From assembly GCA_965205725.1 (NCBI GenBank), contig OZ242189.1, positions 3,162,001 through 3,226,000 of the forward strand: a stretch of DNA of 64,000 nt, written 5' to 3'. A model generated the notes under the pieces. That model was given only the letters and a program-made list of their open reading frames with translations. It had not been told where the DNA came from and searched no databases. The stretch comes from G965205725 sp965205725. Lineage in GTDB: Bacteria > Pseudomonadota > Gammaproteobacteria > Pseudomonadales > Halieaceae. The position numbers were made by a program, and so were the translations under genes. This document shows, piece after piece, positions 50,799 to 59,323 of this stretch (positions are counted from its first letter, which is position 1; each line of letters begins with the position of its first letter).

Positions 50799-51815
50799 TT
50801 ACAAAATCAGCTCGGCCATTTCCCGTAGATTCTCCTTGTCGCTGGTGGCCACCAGCAAAGTGGTTACTCTGGACGCTTCCCAGGCTTGCAAGCGATCTTT
50901 TATCCGCTCTTTTGGTCCTGCCAAAGACAAGTTGTCTGCCAGGGTATCGGGAATAACACGAGCCGCTTCATCGCGCTTGCCTTCAAAAAACAGCTTCTGA
51001 ATTGCAGCCGCTTCAGCCTCGTAGCCCATGCGGCAGAACAGGTCATTGTGGAAGTTAGCGTCTTTGGCGCCCATGCCGCCGACGTAAAAACTCAGGTGGT
51101 ACTTAACGGCTAACAGGGCAGCGTCGATATCGTCAGTAATATTGACCGTTACCATTTGCGTGATGTCGAAATCAGGGCGCATGTCTTTCAGTGACTCTGC
51201 ATAGGTAGATTCATCGTGCGGGTCGTAGTAAAGAGGTAGCCAGCCGTCGGCAATTTCAGCAGCCAGGGCAACGTTTTTGGGACCTTCAGCACCCATGAAT
51301 ATAGGGATGTGGTTGCGCAGGGGATGCACAATGGGCTTAAGTGGTTTGCCCAGCCCCATGCCGTCATCGCCGGGATAAGGCAGTGGGTAGTGTGGGCCAT
51401 CGTTAGTCACCGGGCCTTCGCGTTTGAACACCTGGCGAATAATATCGATGTACTCGCGGGTGCGTGCCAAGGGTCGGGGGAATGGGCGACCGTACCAGCC
51501 TTCGACAACTTGCGGCCCGGAAACCCCAAGACCCAATGTGAAGCGTCCGTTGGACAAGAGATCCAAACTCAGGGCGTGCATCGCGCAGGAGGTTGGGGTG
51601 CGGCCTGACAATTGCACGACTGCCGTGCCCAGTTTGATTTTTTCTGTCTGCGCGCCAATCCAGCACAGAGGAGTAAAGGCATCATTGCCCCAGGCCTCGG
51701 CAGACCAGACCGAATCGTAGCCCAGCCGTTCGGCTTCTTGAGCCATGCCAACAAAATTCGGGCTTGGAGCAGCGCCCCAATAGCCTTGTGCCAATCCCAG
51801 CTTTAAATGACCCAT
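50799..51815 (-). CDS. LLM-class (F420/flavin-dependent) oxidoreductase
   Basis: 338 residues from the ATG at 51815 (MGHLKLGLAQGYWGAAPSP). A luciferase-like TIM barrel with the MAQEAERLGYDSVWSAEAWG start, LGTAVVQLSGRTPT, FTLGLGVSGPQVVEGWYG, and IFMGAEGPKNVALAAEIADGWLPLYY. It resembles F420-dependent LLM oxidoreductases of Actinobacteria and marine bacteria, but the cofactor could be FMN or F420. The frame opens upstream in front of the ATG, in the terminator area, and that part is not used. The substrate is unknown. Confidence 0.88.
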   Translation of the reverse strand: MGHLKLGLAQGYWGAAPSPNFVGMAQEAERLGYDSVWSAEAWGNDAFTPLCWIGAQTEKIKLGTAVVQLSGRTPTSCAMHALSLDLLSNGRFTLGLGVSGPQVVEGWYGRPFPRPLARTREYIDIIRQVFKREGPVTNDGPHYPLPYPGDDGMGLGKPLKPIVHPLRNHIPIFMGAEGPKNVALAAEIADGWLPLYYDPHDESTYAESLKDMRPDFDITQMVTVNITDDIDAALLAVKYHLSFYVGGMGAKDANFHNDLFCRMGYEAEAAAIQKLFFEGKRDEAARVIPDTLADNLSLAGPKERIKDRLQAWEASRVTTLLVATSDKENLREMAELIL

Positions 51816-51858
51816 AATGAGAATGTCTCCCTGTGCTTTGAAAATAAAATACTTTAGA

Positions 51859-51886
51859 CAAAAAAAGACCGCCCGAAAGGGCGGCC
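51859..51886 (-). terminator. Rho-independent terminator after the aldehyde dehydrogenase gene
   Basis: On the minus strand: GGCCGCCC-TTTC-GGGCGGTC followed by TTTTTTTG. It lies about 20 bases past the stop of the dehydrogenase gene (51907) and before the LLM gene (51815), so these two are separate transcription units. Confidence 0.88.
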
Positions 51887-51906
51887 TCGATAGTTTTCTT
51901 TGCGCC

Positions 51907-53370
51907 CTACAGCTTGGTTTGCATCTTGATTGTTTTTTCGGTGGCAGCACCATAAGGTGGCAACATGCCGCCCAACTTGCCGACGTTGACTCCAGCTTGC
52001 TTGTACACGGACTTGGCATGGCTGAAGTTCTTAAAGCCATCATGGCCGTGGTAGGCACCCATGCCAGCCGGGCCAACGCCACCGAAGGGCAGGTCTTCTT
52101 GCATGATGTGCATGATCACATCGTTGAGGCAGACGCCGCCAGAGGTGGTGCCATCGAGTACGTCGCGCTCTTCCTTGCTGTCTTTACCGAAGTAGTACAG
52201 CGCCAGTGGACGCGGGTTGCTGTTGACGTAACGAATGGTTTCATCGAAGTTCTTATAGGTTTTGATCGGCAGCAGTGGGCCAAAGATTTCTTCCTGCAAA
52301 ACGCGCATATCATCGGTCGCATTCTTCACGATTGTAGGAGCCATCTTGCGTGTACCGTTCTGATTGGCAAAATCTTCTCCCGCAGGGGCCAACTCGATAA
52401 CCTCGCCGCCTTTGGCGCGAGCGTCTTCAATATTGTCGTTCAGGCGCTGGAAGTGGCGATTATTAATCACCGAGGTGTACTGGGGGTTATCGACCATGGT
52501 GGGGTACATCTCGGCCACGGCTGAGCGAATCTCTGTAACGACTTCGTCCAGTTTCTCTTCCGGCACCATCAAGTAATCAGGAGCCAGGCAAATTTGACCC
52601 GCGTTCATGGTTTTGCCCAACATGATGCGGCTGGCAGACATTTTAATATCGGCGCTGCGGCTGATTAACACTGGCGATTTGCCGCCCAGCTCCAGGGTTA
52701 CTGGTACCAGGTTTTTCGCCGCCGCCGCCATAATATGTTTGGCAATAGACGTAGCCCCGGTGAATAACATGTGGTCAAAGGGCAGCCCGCTGAAAGCTGC
52801 GCCTACTTCGGGGCCGCCAGTGAAAATAGTGACTTCTTTTTCGTCCCAGGCTTCCTTGACGATCTCCGCAATGACATCAGAAACTGCCGGTGTAAATTCA
52901 GAGGGCTTGATCATGGCGCGGTTGCCAGCGGCCAGAATGTCAGCCAAAGGGGCAAACGCCAGGTTGACCGGGAAGTTCCAGGGGCTGAGCACACCGACCA
53001 CGCCCATGGGCTGGTACTCAATCCGTGAGCGGCCGCCCAGTAAGTTCAGTGGGAACATGGTTTTGCGTTTTTGCGGCTTCATCCAACTGCGCACATGCTT
53101 GATTGCGCTTTTAAACGGCATGATTGAGGCGGAAACATCCGTAAGCATAGAGACTTCGCGAGGGCGACAACTAAAATCAGTATTCAGCGCCTCTACAATC
53201 CGGTCCTGGTGTTTGTGGACGGCTTCCATTCCACGGCGCATGCGGTCAATGCGCACTTCAGCACTCACATGGCCTTCGTTCAGGTAATCTTCGCGCTGGG
53301 CCTCCAGTGCCTTCATCATGCTTTCGGTGATTGGGTCGTGTGCGTCAGTCATTCGTTCTGGAGCATTCAT
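51907..53370 (-). CDS. Coniferyl-aldehyde-type dehydrogenase (ALDH superfamily)
   Basis: 487 residues. ALDH motifs: GVVGVLSPWNFPVNLAFAPLADILAAGN, MIKPSEFTP, TLELGGKSPVLIS (general base Glu), MLGKTMNAGQICLAPDY with the catalytic Cys, and the family-specific ending LPFGGVGPAGMGAYHGHDGFKNFSHAKSV. Of known subfamilies it looks most like coniferyl aldehyde dehydrogenase. It oxidises aryl or aliphatic aldehydes to acids with NAD(P). Its start is followed upstream by a 480-bp gap. Confidence 0.88.
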   Translation of the reverse strand: MNAPERMTDAHDPITESMMKALEAQREDYLNEGHVSAEVRIDRMRRGMEAVHKHQDRIVEALNTDFSCRPREVSMLTDVSASIMPFKSAIKHVRSWMKPQKRKTMFPLNLLGGRSRIEYQPMGVVGVLSPWNFPVNLAFAPLADILAAGNRAMIKPSEFTPAVSDVIAEIVKEAWDEKEVTIFTGGPEVGAAFSGLPFDHMLFTGATSIAKHIMAAAAKNLVPVTLELGGKSPVLISRSADIKMSASRIMLGKTMNAGQICLAPDYLMVPEEKLDEVVTEIRSAVAEMYPTMVDNPQYTSVINNRHFQRLNDNIEDARAKGGEVIELAPAGEDFANQNGTRKMAPTIVKNATDDMRVLQEEIFGPLLPIKTYKNFDETIRYVNSNPRPLALYYFGKDSKEERDVLDGTTSGGVCLNDVIMHIMQEDLPFGGVGPAGMGAYHGHDGFKNFSHAKSVYKQAGVNVGKLGGMLPPYGAATEKTIKMQTKL

Positions 53371-53546
53371 GGGTTAATCCTCGCGTTTTAGTCTGGGCAG
53401 GCGATTATAGCGCTGAGGCTGCCCGCTTTCTAACTAATCAGTCTAGTCTAATACGGCCAAATAATAAAACCGGATAAACTGCTTTTATTATTTCGCGGGC
53501 TTTAGTCGCCAGTGGGACTGAAATCCACTACAGAGATGGTTTTACG

Positions 53547-53711
53547 ATGAGCGATATTAAAAAATTGATTGCCGGTTTTCGGAGGTTTTCGGCAAGAGTA
53601 TCTGGAGGCTCACTTATACGCGGCGGGTCTTTCAAGCTGGCTGATAGCGACTTGCAGGGCTCCTGGCAGGTTGTTGATTTTCACCCAGATTCGAGCGTAA
53701 TGATCGTTTGA
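53547..53711 (+). CDS. Small ORF, possible carbonic-anhydrase N-terminal remnant
   Basis: 54 residues in the 53371-53849 gap. It starts MSDIKKLIAGFRRFSARVSGG, which resembles the N-terminus of beta-carbonic anhydrases (a D(I/L)xxLIxGFxRF motif), but then reads RGGSFKLADSDLQGSWQVVD with no zinc ligands. It could be a broken gene or chance. A ribosome site is not obvious. The rest of the gap shows nothing recognisable. Confidence 0.3.
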   Translation: MSDIKKLIAGFRRFSARVSGGSLIRGGSFKLADSDLQGSWQVVDFHPDSSVMIV

Positions 53712-53849
53712 AGCTGGAATTTTCGGCTTAAACCGACGATTTAGCGCTGTTTTCTACTCATACGGGTGTTGATGGCGGGCATTGAGTTATTATTTTCCGT
53801 ATTGTATCTGATATAACAGCAACTATAACAACAACTGCGACAACCCTTT

Positions 53850-54656
53850 ATGGCAGCCATTATTCTTGACAAGCGTGGACAGCAAGCCTGGATTACCCTC
53901 AATCGCCCGGAACAAAAAAATCTGATGAACGGCGAGCTTTTTGTTGAACTGGCTGACGCCTGGGCAGAGGTGCGTGCAGACAACAGTATTCGCGTTGCGG
54001 TGGTGACCGCCGCAGGTGATGAGGATTTTTGCTGCGGCGGAGACCTGGGGGCAGTGATCCCCCTGTGGACGGGTGCCAGACAAGCGGCGAACGAGGTGGA
54101 ACAACGCCTGTTAGATGATCCGCTGATTGTCGACAAGGTGATGCTGAAAGATCAACCTTTCAACAAGCCGGTGATTGGAGCCATTAATGGCCGCGCACTG
54201 GGTGGCGGTTGTGAACTATTGCAAGCCACTGATATTCGCGTTGCTGCGGAGCACGCGATTTTTTCCCTGCCCGAACCGAAAAGTGGCGTGGTGCCCGGAG
54301 CGGGTTCCATGGTTCGCCTGGCACGCCAACTGCCCTATGCACATGCCATGAAAATTTTGTTAGGGGGAGAGCCGGTCTCGGCTCAAGAGGCACTCGCAAT
54401 GGGGCTTATTTCTGAAGTAGTGCCGCTGGCGCAATTGCGGGAACGCGCACAGCACTATGCCGACAATATTTGTAAACAGGCACCACTAGCCTTACAGTCG
54501 ATTAAACGCACTGTGCTGGAAACACACACTTTGCCCTGGGCAGACGCTTTTAAGTTCGAGATGGAGCAGGCGGGCAGGGTGATGCTGTCGAAGGATGCCC
54601 GCGAAGGCCCGCGGGCGTTTAAAGAAAAACGGGTGCCGGAGTTTAAAGGCGAGTAA
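53850..54656 (+). CDS. Enoyl-CoA hydratase/isomerase family protein
   Basis: 268 residues, crotonase fold. The two catalytic glutamates are both present: Glu122 in RALGGGCELLQATDIR and Glu142 in SLPEPKSGVVPGAGSM. The oxyanion-hole segment is CCGGDLG. The C-terminal EGPRAFKEKRVPEFKGE is typical. It hydrates 2-enoyl-CoA in beta-oxidation-like pathways. No operon partner adjoins it; the next crotonase is convergent. Confidence 0.88.
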   Translation: MAAIILDKRGQQAWITLNRPEQKNLMNGELFVELADAWAEVRADNSIRVAVVTAAGDEDFCCGGDLGAVIPLWTGARQAANEVEQRLLDDPLIVDKVMLKDQPFNKPVIGAINGRALGGGCELLQATDIRVAAEHAIFSLPEPKSGVVPGAGSMVRLARQLPYAHAMKILLGGEPVSAQEALAMGLISEVVPLAQLRERAQHYADNICKQAPLALQSIKRTVLETHTLPWADAFKFEMEQAGRVMLSKDAREGPRAFKEKRVPEFKGE

Positions 54657-54859
54657 GCGGGCGTTTCGACTTCTGTTGGCCAAGCCCGGCAATGTGCTCA
54701 TAGAAGCTGCGAATGGCAGATGACGGGTCGGCTGGCGCAACGGCAATCGCTGCGTAAAAATTGGCCTCTATGCTGTCCCGCTTTTCGGTGATGCGCAGCA
54801 GGTCTCATTGTGTTCCTCGTGTGTTCTTCGTGATTTTGGGGGTCGCTGGCGACAGACGC

Positions 54860-55681
54860 CTAGTCGCCTTTAAATTTTGGAGCGCGTTTATCCAGAAACG
54901 CATCAATGGCCTCGCTGTGGTCATCCAGGGTATGGCTGATGGCCTGCATGGCAGCGCTCATATCCAGCAGGTCACGCAGCTCCATGCGCTGCGCGGCTTT
55001 CATAAGTCGCTTGGTCATACGCACGCCGCGAGGGGGTTTCGCTGCGATCACCTCGGCCAGCTCGGTGGCTCGGTTTAGCAGTTGGTCGCTTGCGACCAGC
55101 TCCATGAGAATGCCCAGTTCGAGAGCTTCCGCGCCTTTAACCAATCGTCCGGTGAGACTCAGCTCGGCAGCGCGCTGATAGCCGACTACGCGCTGCAGGA
55201 ACCAGGCACCGCCGTCGCCGGGAATAATACCGAGGTTGATAAATGTTTCACCGACCAGCGTATCGGGGCAGCCAATCCGAATATCGCACATATTGCACAG
55301 GTCAAAGCCCGCGCCAATGGCTGCGCCGTTTATCGCGGCAATCACCGGCACCTCAATGCGCTCCATAGCCAGGGGGATGCGCTGAATGCCGGTGCGGTAC
55401 TGCTCCTGGGTTGCAGCGGGGCTGCCGCCAAACATACCCGCTTTCTCGCGCATTTCTTTTACATTGCCGCCGGAGGAAAATGCCTTGCCTGCGCCGGTCA
55501 CAATGAGTACCGATACATCGCGGCTGCTGTTTACCCAATTGGCCGTATTGACTATATCGTCAATCAGGGCGGTTCCGGTTAAGGCATTGCGCACGTCGTC
55601 GCGATTGAAGGTGAGTGTGGCGACCCGGTTGTCTAACCTGAGGGTCGCATCGGTCAGCGAAGGGGTGCCGAGCATGGCCAA
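54860..55681 (-). CDS. Crotonase-family protein with altered active site
   Basis: 273 residues. The fold is clear (AGKAFSSGGNVKEMREK; NGAAIGAGFDLCNMCDIR; GIIPGDGGAWFLQRVVGYQRAAELSLTG), but the catalytic residues differ from enoyl-CoA hydratase: the first Glu is Asp127, and the position of the second Glu is Phe148, with a Glu145 three residues earlier. This suggests an isomerase, hydrolase or other crotonase reaction. It stands divergent from the metallo-hydrolase at 55735. Confidence 0.85.
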   Translation of the reverse strand: MAMLGTPSLTDATLRLDNRVATLTFNRDDVRNALTGTALIDDIVNTANWVNSSRDVSVLIVTGAGKAFSSGGNVKEMREKAGMFGGSPAATQEQYRTGIQRIPLAMERIEVPVIAAINGAAIGAGFDLCNMCDIRIGCPDTLVGETFINLGIIPGDGGAWFLQRVVGYQRAAELSLTGRLVKGAEALELGILMELVASDQLLNRATELAEVIAAKPPRGVRMTKRLMKAAQRMELRDLLDMSAAMQAISHTLDDHSEAIDAFLDKRAPKFKGD

Positions 55682-55734
55682 TCTCCATAGTGTTGTGTGG
55701 TATGCTTGCGCCGCTCAAAAAACGGGAACAGCCT

Positions 55735-56385
55735 ATGTCAGTTAAGGTGACCATCGTACCAGTCACACCCTATCAACAGAACTGTAGCATTGTGAAATGT
55801 GAAAGCAGTGGCAAGGGGGCAATTGTCGACCCTGGTGGCGATGTAGACAACATTATGAATGCCGTTGAGCAACTGGACGCCAGCGTCGAAAAAATATTGC
55901 TGACCCATGGGCATATGGATCACTGCGCCGCGTCTGATGTGTTGCGTCGCCAATTGGGCGTGCCTATTGAGGGGCCCCACGAGGGCGACAAATTCTGGAT
56001 CGATCAACTGCCACAGTCCTGCAAAATGATGGGGGTAGCCGAGGAGCAGCCGTTTACCCCCGACCGCTGGCTGGTGGATGGCGACACGGTCACTGTTGGC
56101 GAGCAAACTATGCAGGTGTATCACTGCCCTGGCCATACCCCCGGCCATGTGGTTTTCATCTACGATGAACAGAAGGTGGCCTGGGTGGGGGATGTGCTGT
56201 TTCAGGGTTCCATCGGTCGTACAGATTTTCCAATGGGCAATCATCAGGATTTGGTCGATTCTATTCGAAAAAAACTCTTTCCGCTGGGTGACGATATCAC
56301 CTTCATTCCCGGCCATGGTCCAACTTCCACCTTTGGTCAGGAGCGGCTCACCAACCCGTTTGTTGCAGACTCCCAATACGGTTAA
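55735..56385 (+). CDS. MBL-fold metallo-hydrolase (glyoxalase II-like)
   Basis: 216 residues from the ATG at 55735. The metal-binding THGHMDHCAA, GHTPGHVVF, GDVLF and C-terminal GHGPTSTFGQE motifs are intact; this is the YcbL/GloC-type single-domain hydroxyacylglutathione hydrolase group. It probably cleaves glutathione or other thioesters. The 3' end has been duplicated: a 30-bp segment covering the last codons and stop repeats 55 bp downstream (56417-56446). Confidence 0.9.
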   Translation: MSVKVTIVPVTPYQQNCSIVKCESSGKGAIVDPGGDVDNIMNAVEQLDASVEKILLTHGHMDHCAASDVLRRQLGVPIEGPHEGDKFWIDQLPQSCKMMGVAEEQPFTPDRWLVDGDTVTVGEQTMQVYHCPGHTPGHVVFIYDEQKVAWVGDVLFQGSIGRTDFPMGNHQDLVDSIRKKLFPLGDDITFIPGHGPTSTFGQERLTNPFVADSQYG

Positions 56386-56446
56386 TACCAGCCAAAACCT
56401 CGAAAGTAGCCAAAAAGTTGCGGATTCCCAATACGGTTAATACCAG
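56362..56446. repeat. Partial duplication of the metallo-hydrolase 3' end
   Basis: GTTGCAGACTCCCAATACGG and the following TTAATACCAG at 56362-56391 recur at 56417-56446 with two mismatches (GTTGCGGATT...), a 55-bp offset. The second copy also ends in an in-frame VADSQYG-stop. Probably a slippage or tandem duplication event. Confidence 0.82.
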
Positions 56447-56501
56447 TGGAGGAGGAGGCACTGCGGGCGGAGTTGCATCGGCAGACTCCGGCAAAAACAG
56501 C

Positions 56502-57956
56502 CTAGCGAACCACCTTAATCCAGTCTCCAGCCCTCGGTTCACCGCGGGGGTATTGGCCGTTCAATAAACGCAACTGATTTTCCGCATCTGAAATTTTTGT
56601 CTGCCTGGCCAATTGCGCATAGGTCAGCCCGGGTTGGGCCTGAATATACTCGATCTGTTTGGCGTCGCGGCTGGGTGCCTCGTGTTTTTGCATAGCGCGG
56701 AAACTTTCGATTTGCGCATTGAAATAGGCATCCTTAATAGTGAAGTCACTCTCGTTCTCGACTTCTCCTTCAAACAGGTAGGCAACCGAACCCTTGTAGA
56801 TAACTGCCAGCCGCCGACTGTTTTTGCCACCTGTGGCGGGCGCCACTGCCGAGTAACCTTCCAAACCTTCCTGCTGCAAGGGTTTTGACTGAACCAACTT
56901 GCTCGCTTCCAGTTGCGCGGCGAGAAAACTGCGAGCGCTAACGCTGCCATCCTTTCGTTTTATCGTGAGTGTTAGAACGGCTGAGCCGTCATCAGCTTTG
57001 CTGACAATCGCACGCGAGCCTGAGTTCACACTCCAGTTTTCCGGTTCTACAAAAGTGAAGCCGAGACGGTTGTGGTAGAAACGGCCTTCTTCTCTTGCGG
57101 TTACAGTGGACCTCTTGCCGTAGGTCATGCCATTGAGAACGCTGCGAAATTCAGCGTTGTCAATGTCTTTTGGTGGAACGGGTTCCAGCTCACTGGCGGT
57201 AGAGATAACTTTTTGCAGGCGCGCATCGTTGCGCGGGTGCGTTGCAAAAAGACCGTGATAGGTTTGTGCCTGCTGGCCACTCTGCTGAGCTTTCACCCGG
57301 TTGTACTGCTCCTGGTCTTTCAATACGCCGATAACGTCCAACAAGGAGTTGGGGTCATAACCCGTTCTGTGCAGATAGGTGGCTCCTTCTCTATCGGCCT
57401 CCAGTTCGTGGTCGCGCCCGTAGCCGCGCACGAAAGCTGTGCCCGCTGTGTTGGAGGCGTTGGCCAGGTCGGCAGAGCCAGTCAGCACATAGGCAACAGA
57501 AGCCACAACACTGTTGGCCGCTGCTGCGGTTTGTTGCCGCACTGCGTGCCGGGCGGTGATATGGCCAATTTCGTGGCCCAATACACCTGCCAGCTCAGCT
57601 TCATTATCCAGGTACAACATCAGGCCCCGATTCATGTACACATAACCTCCGGGCAGGGCGAAGGCATTGATGTTTTCGCTGTCGATTACTGTAAAGGTAT
57701 AGTTAAGGTTTGGACGATCACTGTGCTGCGCCAGCTCCTGGCCGATGCGATTGACATAGCTTTGCACCCGCTCATCCGGGTAGGCTGAATTGCTGGATAT
57801 GATTTCATCGTGCATCTTCTTGCCGGTGGCAATTTCCTGGCTCTCTGACATCAAAACGATGTCTGTGCCGCCAGTGGCCGGGTTTACCGCACAACCGCCG
57901 ACAAAAGCCAACAGTGAGAGCAGTGAGAGAATTGTTATCAGTGAGAAAAATCGCAT
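56502..57956 (-). CDS. M48-family metalloprotease lipoprotein
   Basis: 484 residues. Lipobox AFVGGC (Cys near 22). The peptidase M48 domain has HEIGHITARHAVRQQ with the zinc-binding HExxH and FVRGYGRDHELEADREGA with the third ligand. The C-terminal part (about 300-484) ends in LNGQYPRGEPRAGDWIKVV, a LysM-like wall-binding tail. It resembles BepA/YfgC-type proteases in outer-membrane quality control, but has a different C-terminal region. It lies 9 bp downstream of a lipoprotein gene, so it may be the last gene of the VWA operon. Confidence 0.88.
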   Translation of the reverse strand: MRFFSLITILSLLSLLAFVGGCAVNPATGGTDIVLMSESQEIATGKKMHDEIISSNSAYPDERVQSYVNRIGQELAQHSDRPNLNYTFTVIDSENINAFALPGGYVYMNRGLMLYLDNEAELAGVLGHEIGHITARHAVRQQTAAAANSVVASVAYVLTGSADLANASNTAGTAFVRGYGRDHELEADREGATYLHRTGYDPNSLLDVIGVLKDQEQYNRVKAQQSGQQAQTYHGLFATHPRNDARLQKVISTASELEPVPPKDIDNAEFRSVLNGMTYGKRSTVTAREEGRFYHNRLGFTFVEPENWSVNSGSRAIVSKADDGSAVLTLTIKRKDGSVSARSFLAAQLEASKLVQSKPLQQEGLEGYSAVAPATGGKNSRRLAVIYKGSVAYLFEGEVENESDFTIKDAYFNAQIESFRAMQKHEAPSRDAKQIEYIQAQPGLTYAQLARQTKISDAENQLRLLNGQYPRGEPRAGDWIKVVR

Positions 57957-57965
57957 GGTGACATC

Positions 57966-58628
57966 CTAATACTTGGTACTTAAAAATTGCAGCAGTTGAT
58001 CGCCGAGACCGTCGCAGGCTTTGCCCTGTACCGGTGCAATGATCGGTATGGGAATGACCACGGCTGGCATATAGGATTGTCCACTGGCAGTTGTGCTCAT
58101 CCGGCCCACTTCCTGTGCATCGGTAAAGTCCCAGATAATAGCCTCGTAACTGGAGTCGTTGCTCCAGGTGCCGAAGCCAAAACAGCCAGCGCCCCCTGGC
58201 CCGATCCCACAGGACATAGAGCCTGCGCCATCTGTGCGGGTGGTGCTGCCGTCAATCCATACGATGTACTCGGTTTTCATGTGGTCGAGTTTTTCCCGAA
58301 TCGGCTCTATTTCCATTAGCCGTCCGATATCGCCGGGGTGCAGGGGTGCAGTGCGCGGTTCGAACCAGGGATATAGCGCGTTCATAAACTCTAGTTCGGA
58401 CATCACCTGTACGCTCTTGTCGGCGCGTGAGATGTGGCTGGCGACACACTCGATAAAGTCGGGCTCGGTTTCGTAGTCACTGGCGTGGCGACGGCCCATA
58501 ATGACGACTGTGGAATCGCCGAGTTCCCGGCCCGGTTGGTCAAATACCATTTCATCCACAGTAACGGTGACACAGCCGCCCAAAACCAGGGCACTGAGGC
58601 ACAATAAGACGGGGGCCAGACCTTTCAT
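57966..58628 (-). CDS. Predicted lipoprotein, unrecognised (VWA operon)
   Basis: 220 residues from the ATG at 58628, with a 4-bp overlap with the gene upstream. Lipobox LVLGGC (Cys near 19). The mature part includes RELGDSTVVIMGRRHASDYETEPDF, an EYIVWIDGSTTRTDGAGSMSCGIGPG segment with a glycine-rich loop, and the Cys pair near MSCGIGPGGAGC. No known family. Probably an envelope subunit of the same system as the VWA proteins. Confidence 0.76.
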   Translation of the reverse strand: MKGLAPVLLCLSALVLGGCVTVTVDEMVFDQPGRELGDSTVVIMGRRHASDYETEPDFIECVASHISRADKSVQVMSELEFMNALYPWFEPRTAPLHPGDIGRLMEIEPIREKLDHMKTEYIVWIDGSTTRTDGAGSMSCGIGPGGAGCFGFGTWSNDSSYEAIIWDFTDAQEVGRMSTTASGQSYMPAVVIPIPIIAPVQGKACDGLGDQLLQFLSTKY

Positions 58629-59323
58629 GGTGAACCCTCTGGCGTGGCCTGCAATTGAGCCAGCCACTGTTTGACCTCGGGAACCTGCGCGAAGTTTACC
58701 GCAAAATTTGCGCCCGCATCGCGCAAGGCAACGATTGCCGCCAGATTGACCGCCTCTTCCGCAGAGCGCAGAAACGCAGTGGGTGTTTTCCCATAGGAAG
58801 TCATGGTCCAGTCCGCCAGCAATTCGCCGTTGCCATCATAGAGCTCGTATCTGTAGCGCATCCAGACTTCAAAGACGTTGATTTTACTGTGACGGGGAAT
58901 GGAATATTGCAGTTCGTCAACGTGTGGCACCAGTATGGCATCCACGTCTTGCTTGCCGACTTCGGCCAGCCGCTCATCCCGTGGCCATTCATTGAGATAG
59001 ACGATGTTGTCGAACATGCCGCCGAGCAGGGTGTTGTACAGGTTGGTCTGGGCGGCGCCAGTGCGCACAATCCAGTCAGATTCGCCGCGGGTAGTCGTCT
59101 TGTCATAGAACTCGTGCTGGCGGAATTTCGGCTCGTAGTAGACCCCAAGATTCACCGGCAATTTCTCTAGTACCGGTTGTGGAAACTGCCCTTGAACCAC
59201 CACCTCGTTGGCTCCGCAGCCACTGAGTAATAGCGCAGCCAACACAACAGCCGTGTCGAGAGAGAGTGTCTTTCTCACAACGCTGCTAGCGGTAATCTTC
59301 GAGGCCAACGAAAGACCCTCCAT
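58625..59323 (-). CDS. Predicted lipoprotein, unrecognised (VWA operon)
   Basis: 232 residues. Lipobox ALLLSGC (Cys about 36). The mature part is PVNLGVYYEPKFRQHEFYDK ... DAILVPHVDELQYSIPRHSKINVFEVWMRYRYELYDGNG. The start at 59323 overlaps the VWA gene upstream by 38 bp; a GTG about 15 codons further in would shorten the overlap. The layout of a domain repeatedly asking DAILVP... recalls the ABC-type auxiliary lipoproteins, but the family is not recognised. It overlaps the next lipoprotein gene by 4 bp. Confidence 0.75.
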   Translation of the reverse strand: MEGLSLASKITASSVVRKTLSLDTAVVLAALLLSGCGANEVVVQGQFPQPVLEKLPVNLGVYYEPKFRQHEFYDKTTTRGESDWIVRTGAAQTNLYNTLLGGMFDNIVYLNEWPRDERLAEVGKQDVDAILVPHVDELQYSIPRHSKINVFEVWMRYRYELYDGNGELLADWTMTSYGKTPTAFLRSAEEAVNLAAIVALRDAGANFAVNFAQVPEVKQWLAQLQATPEGSP

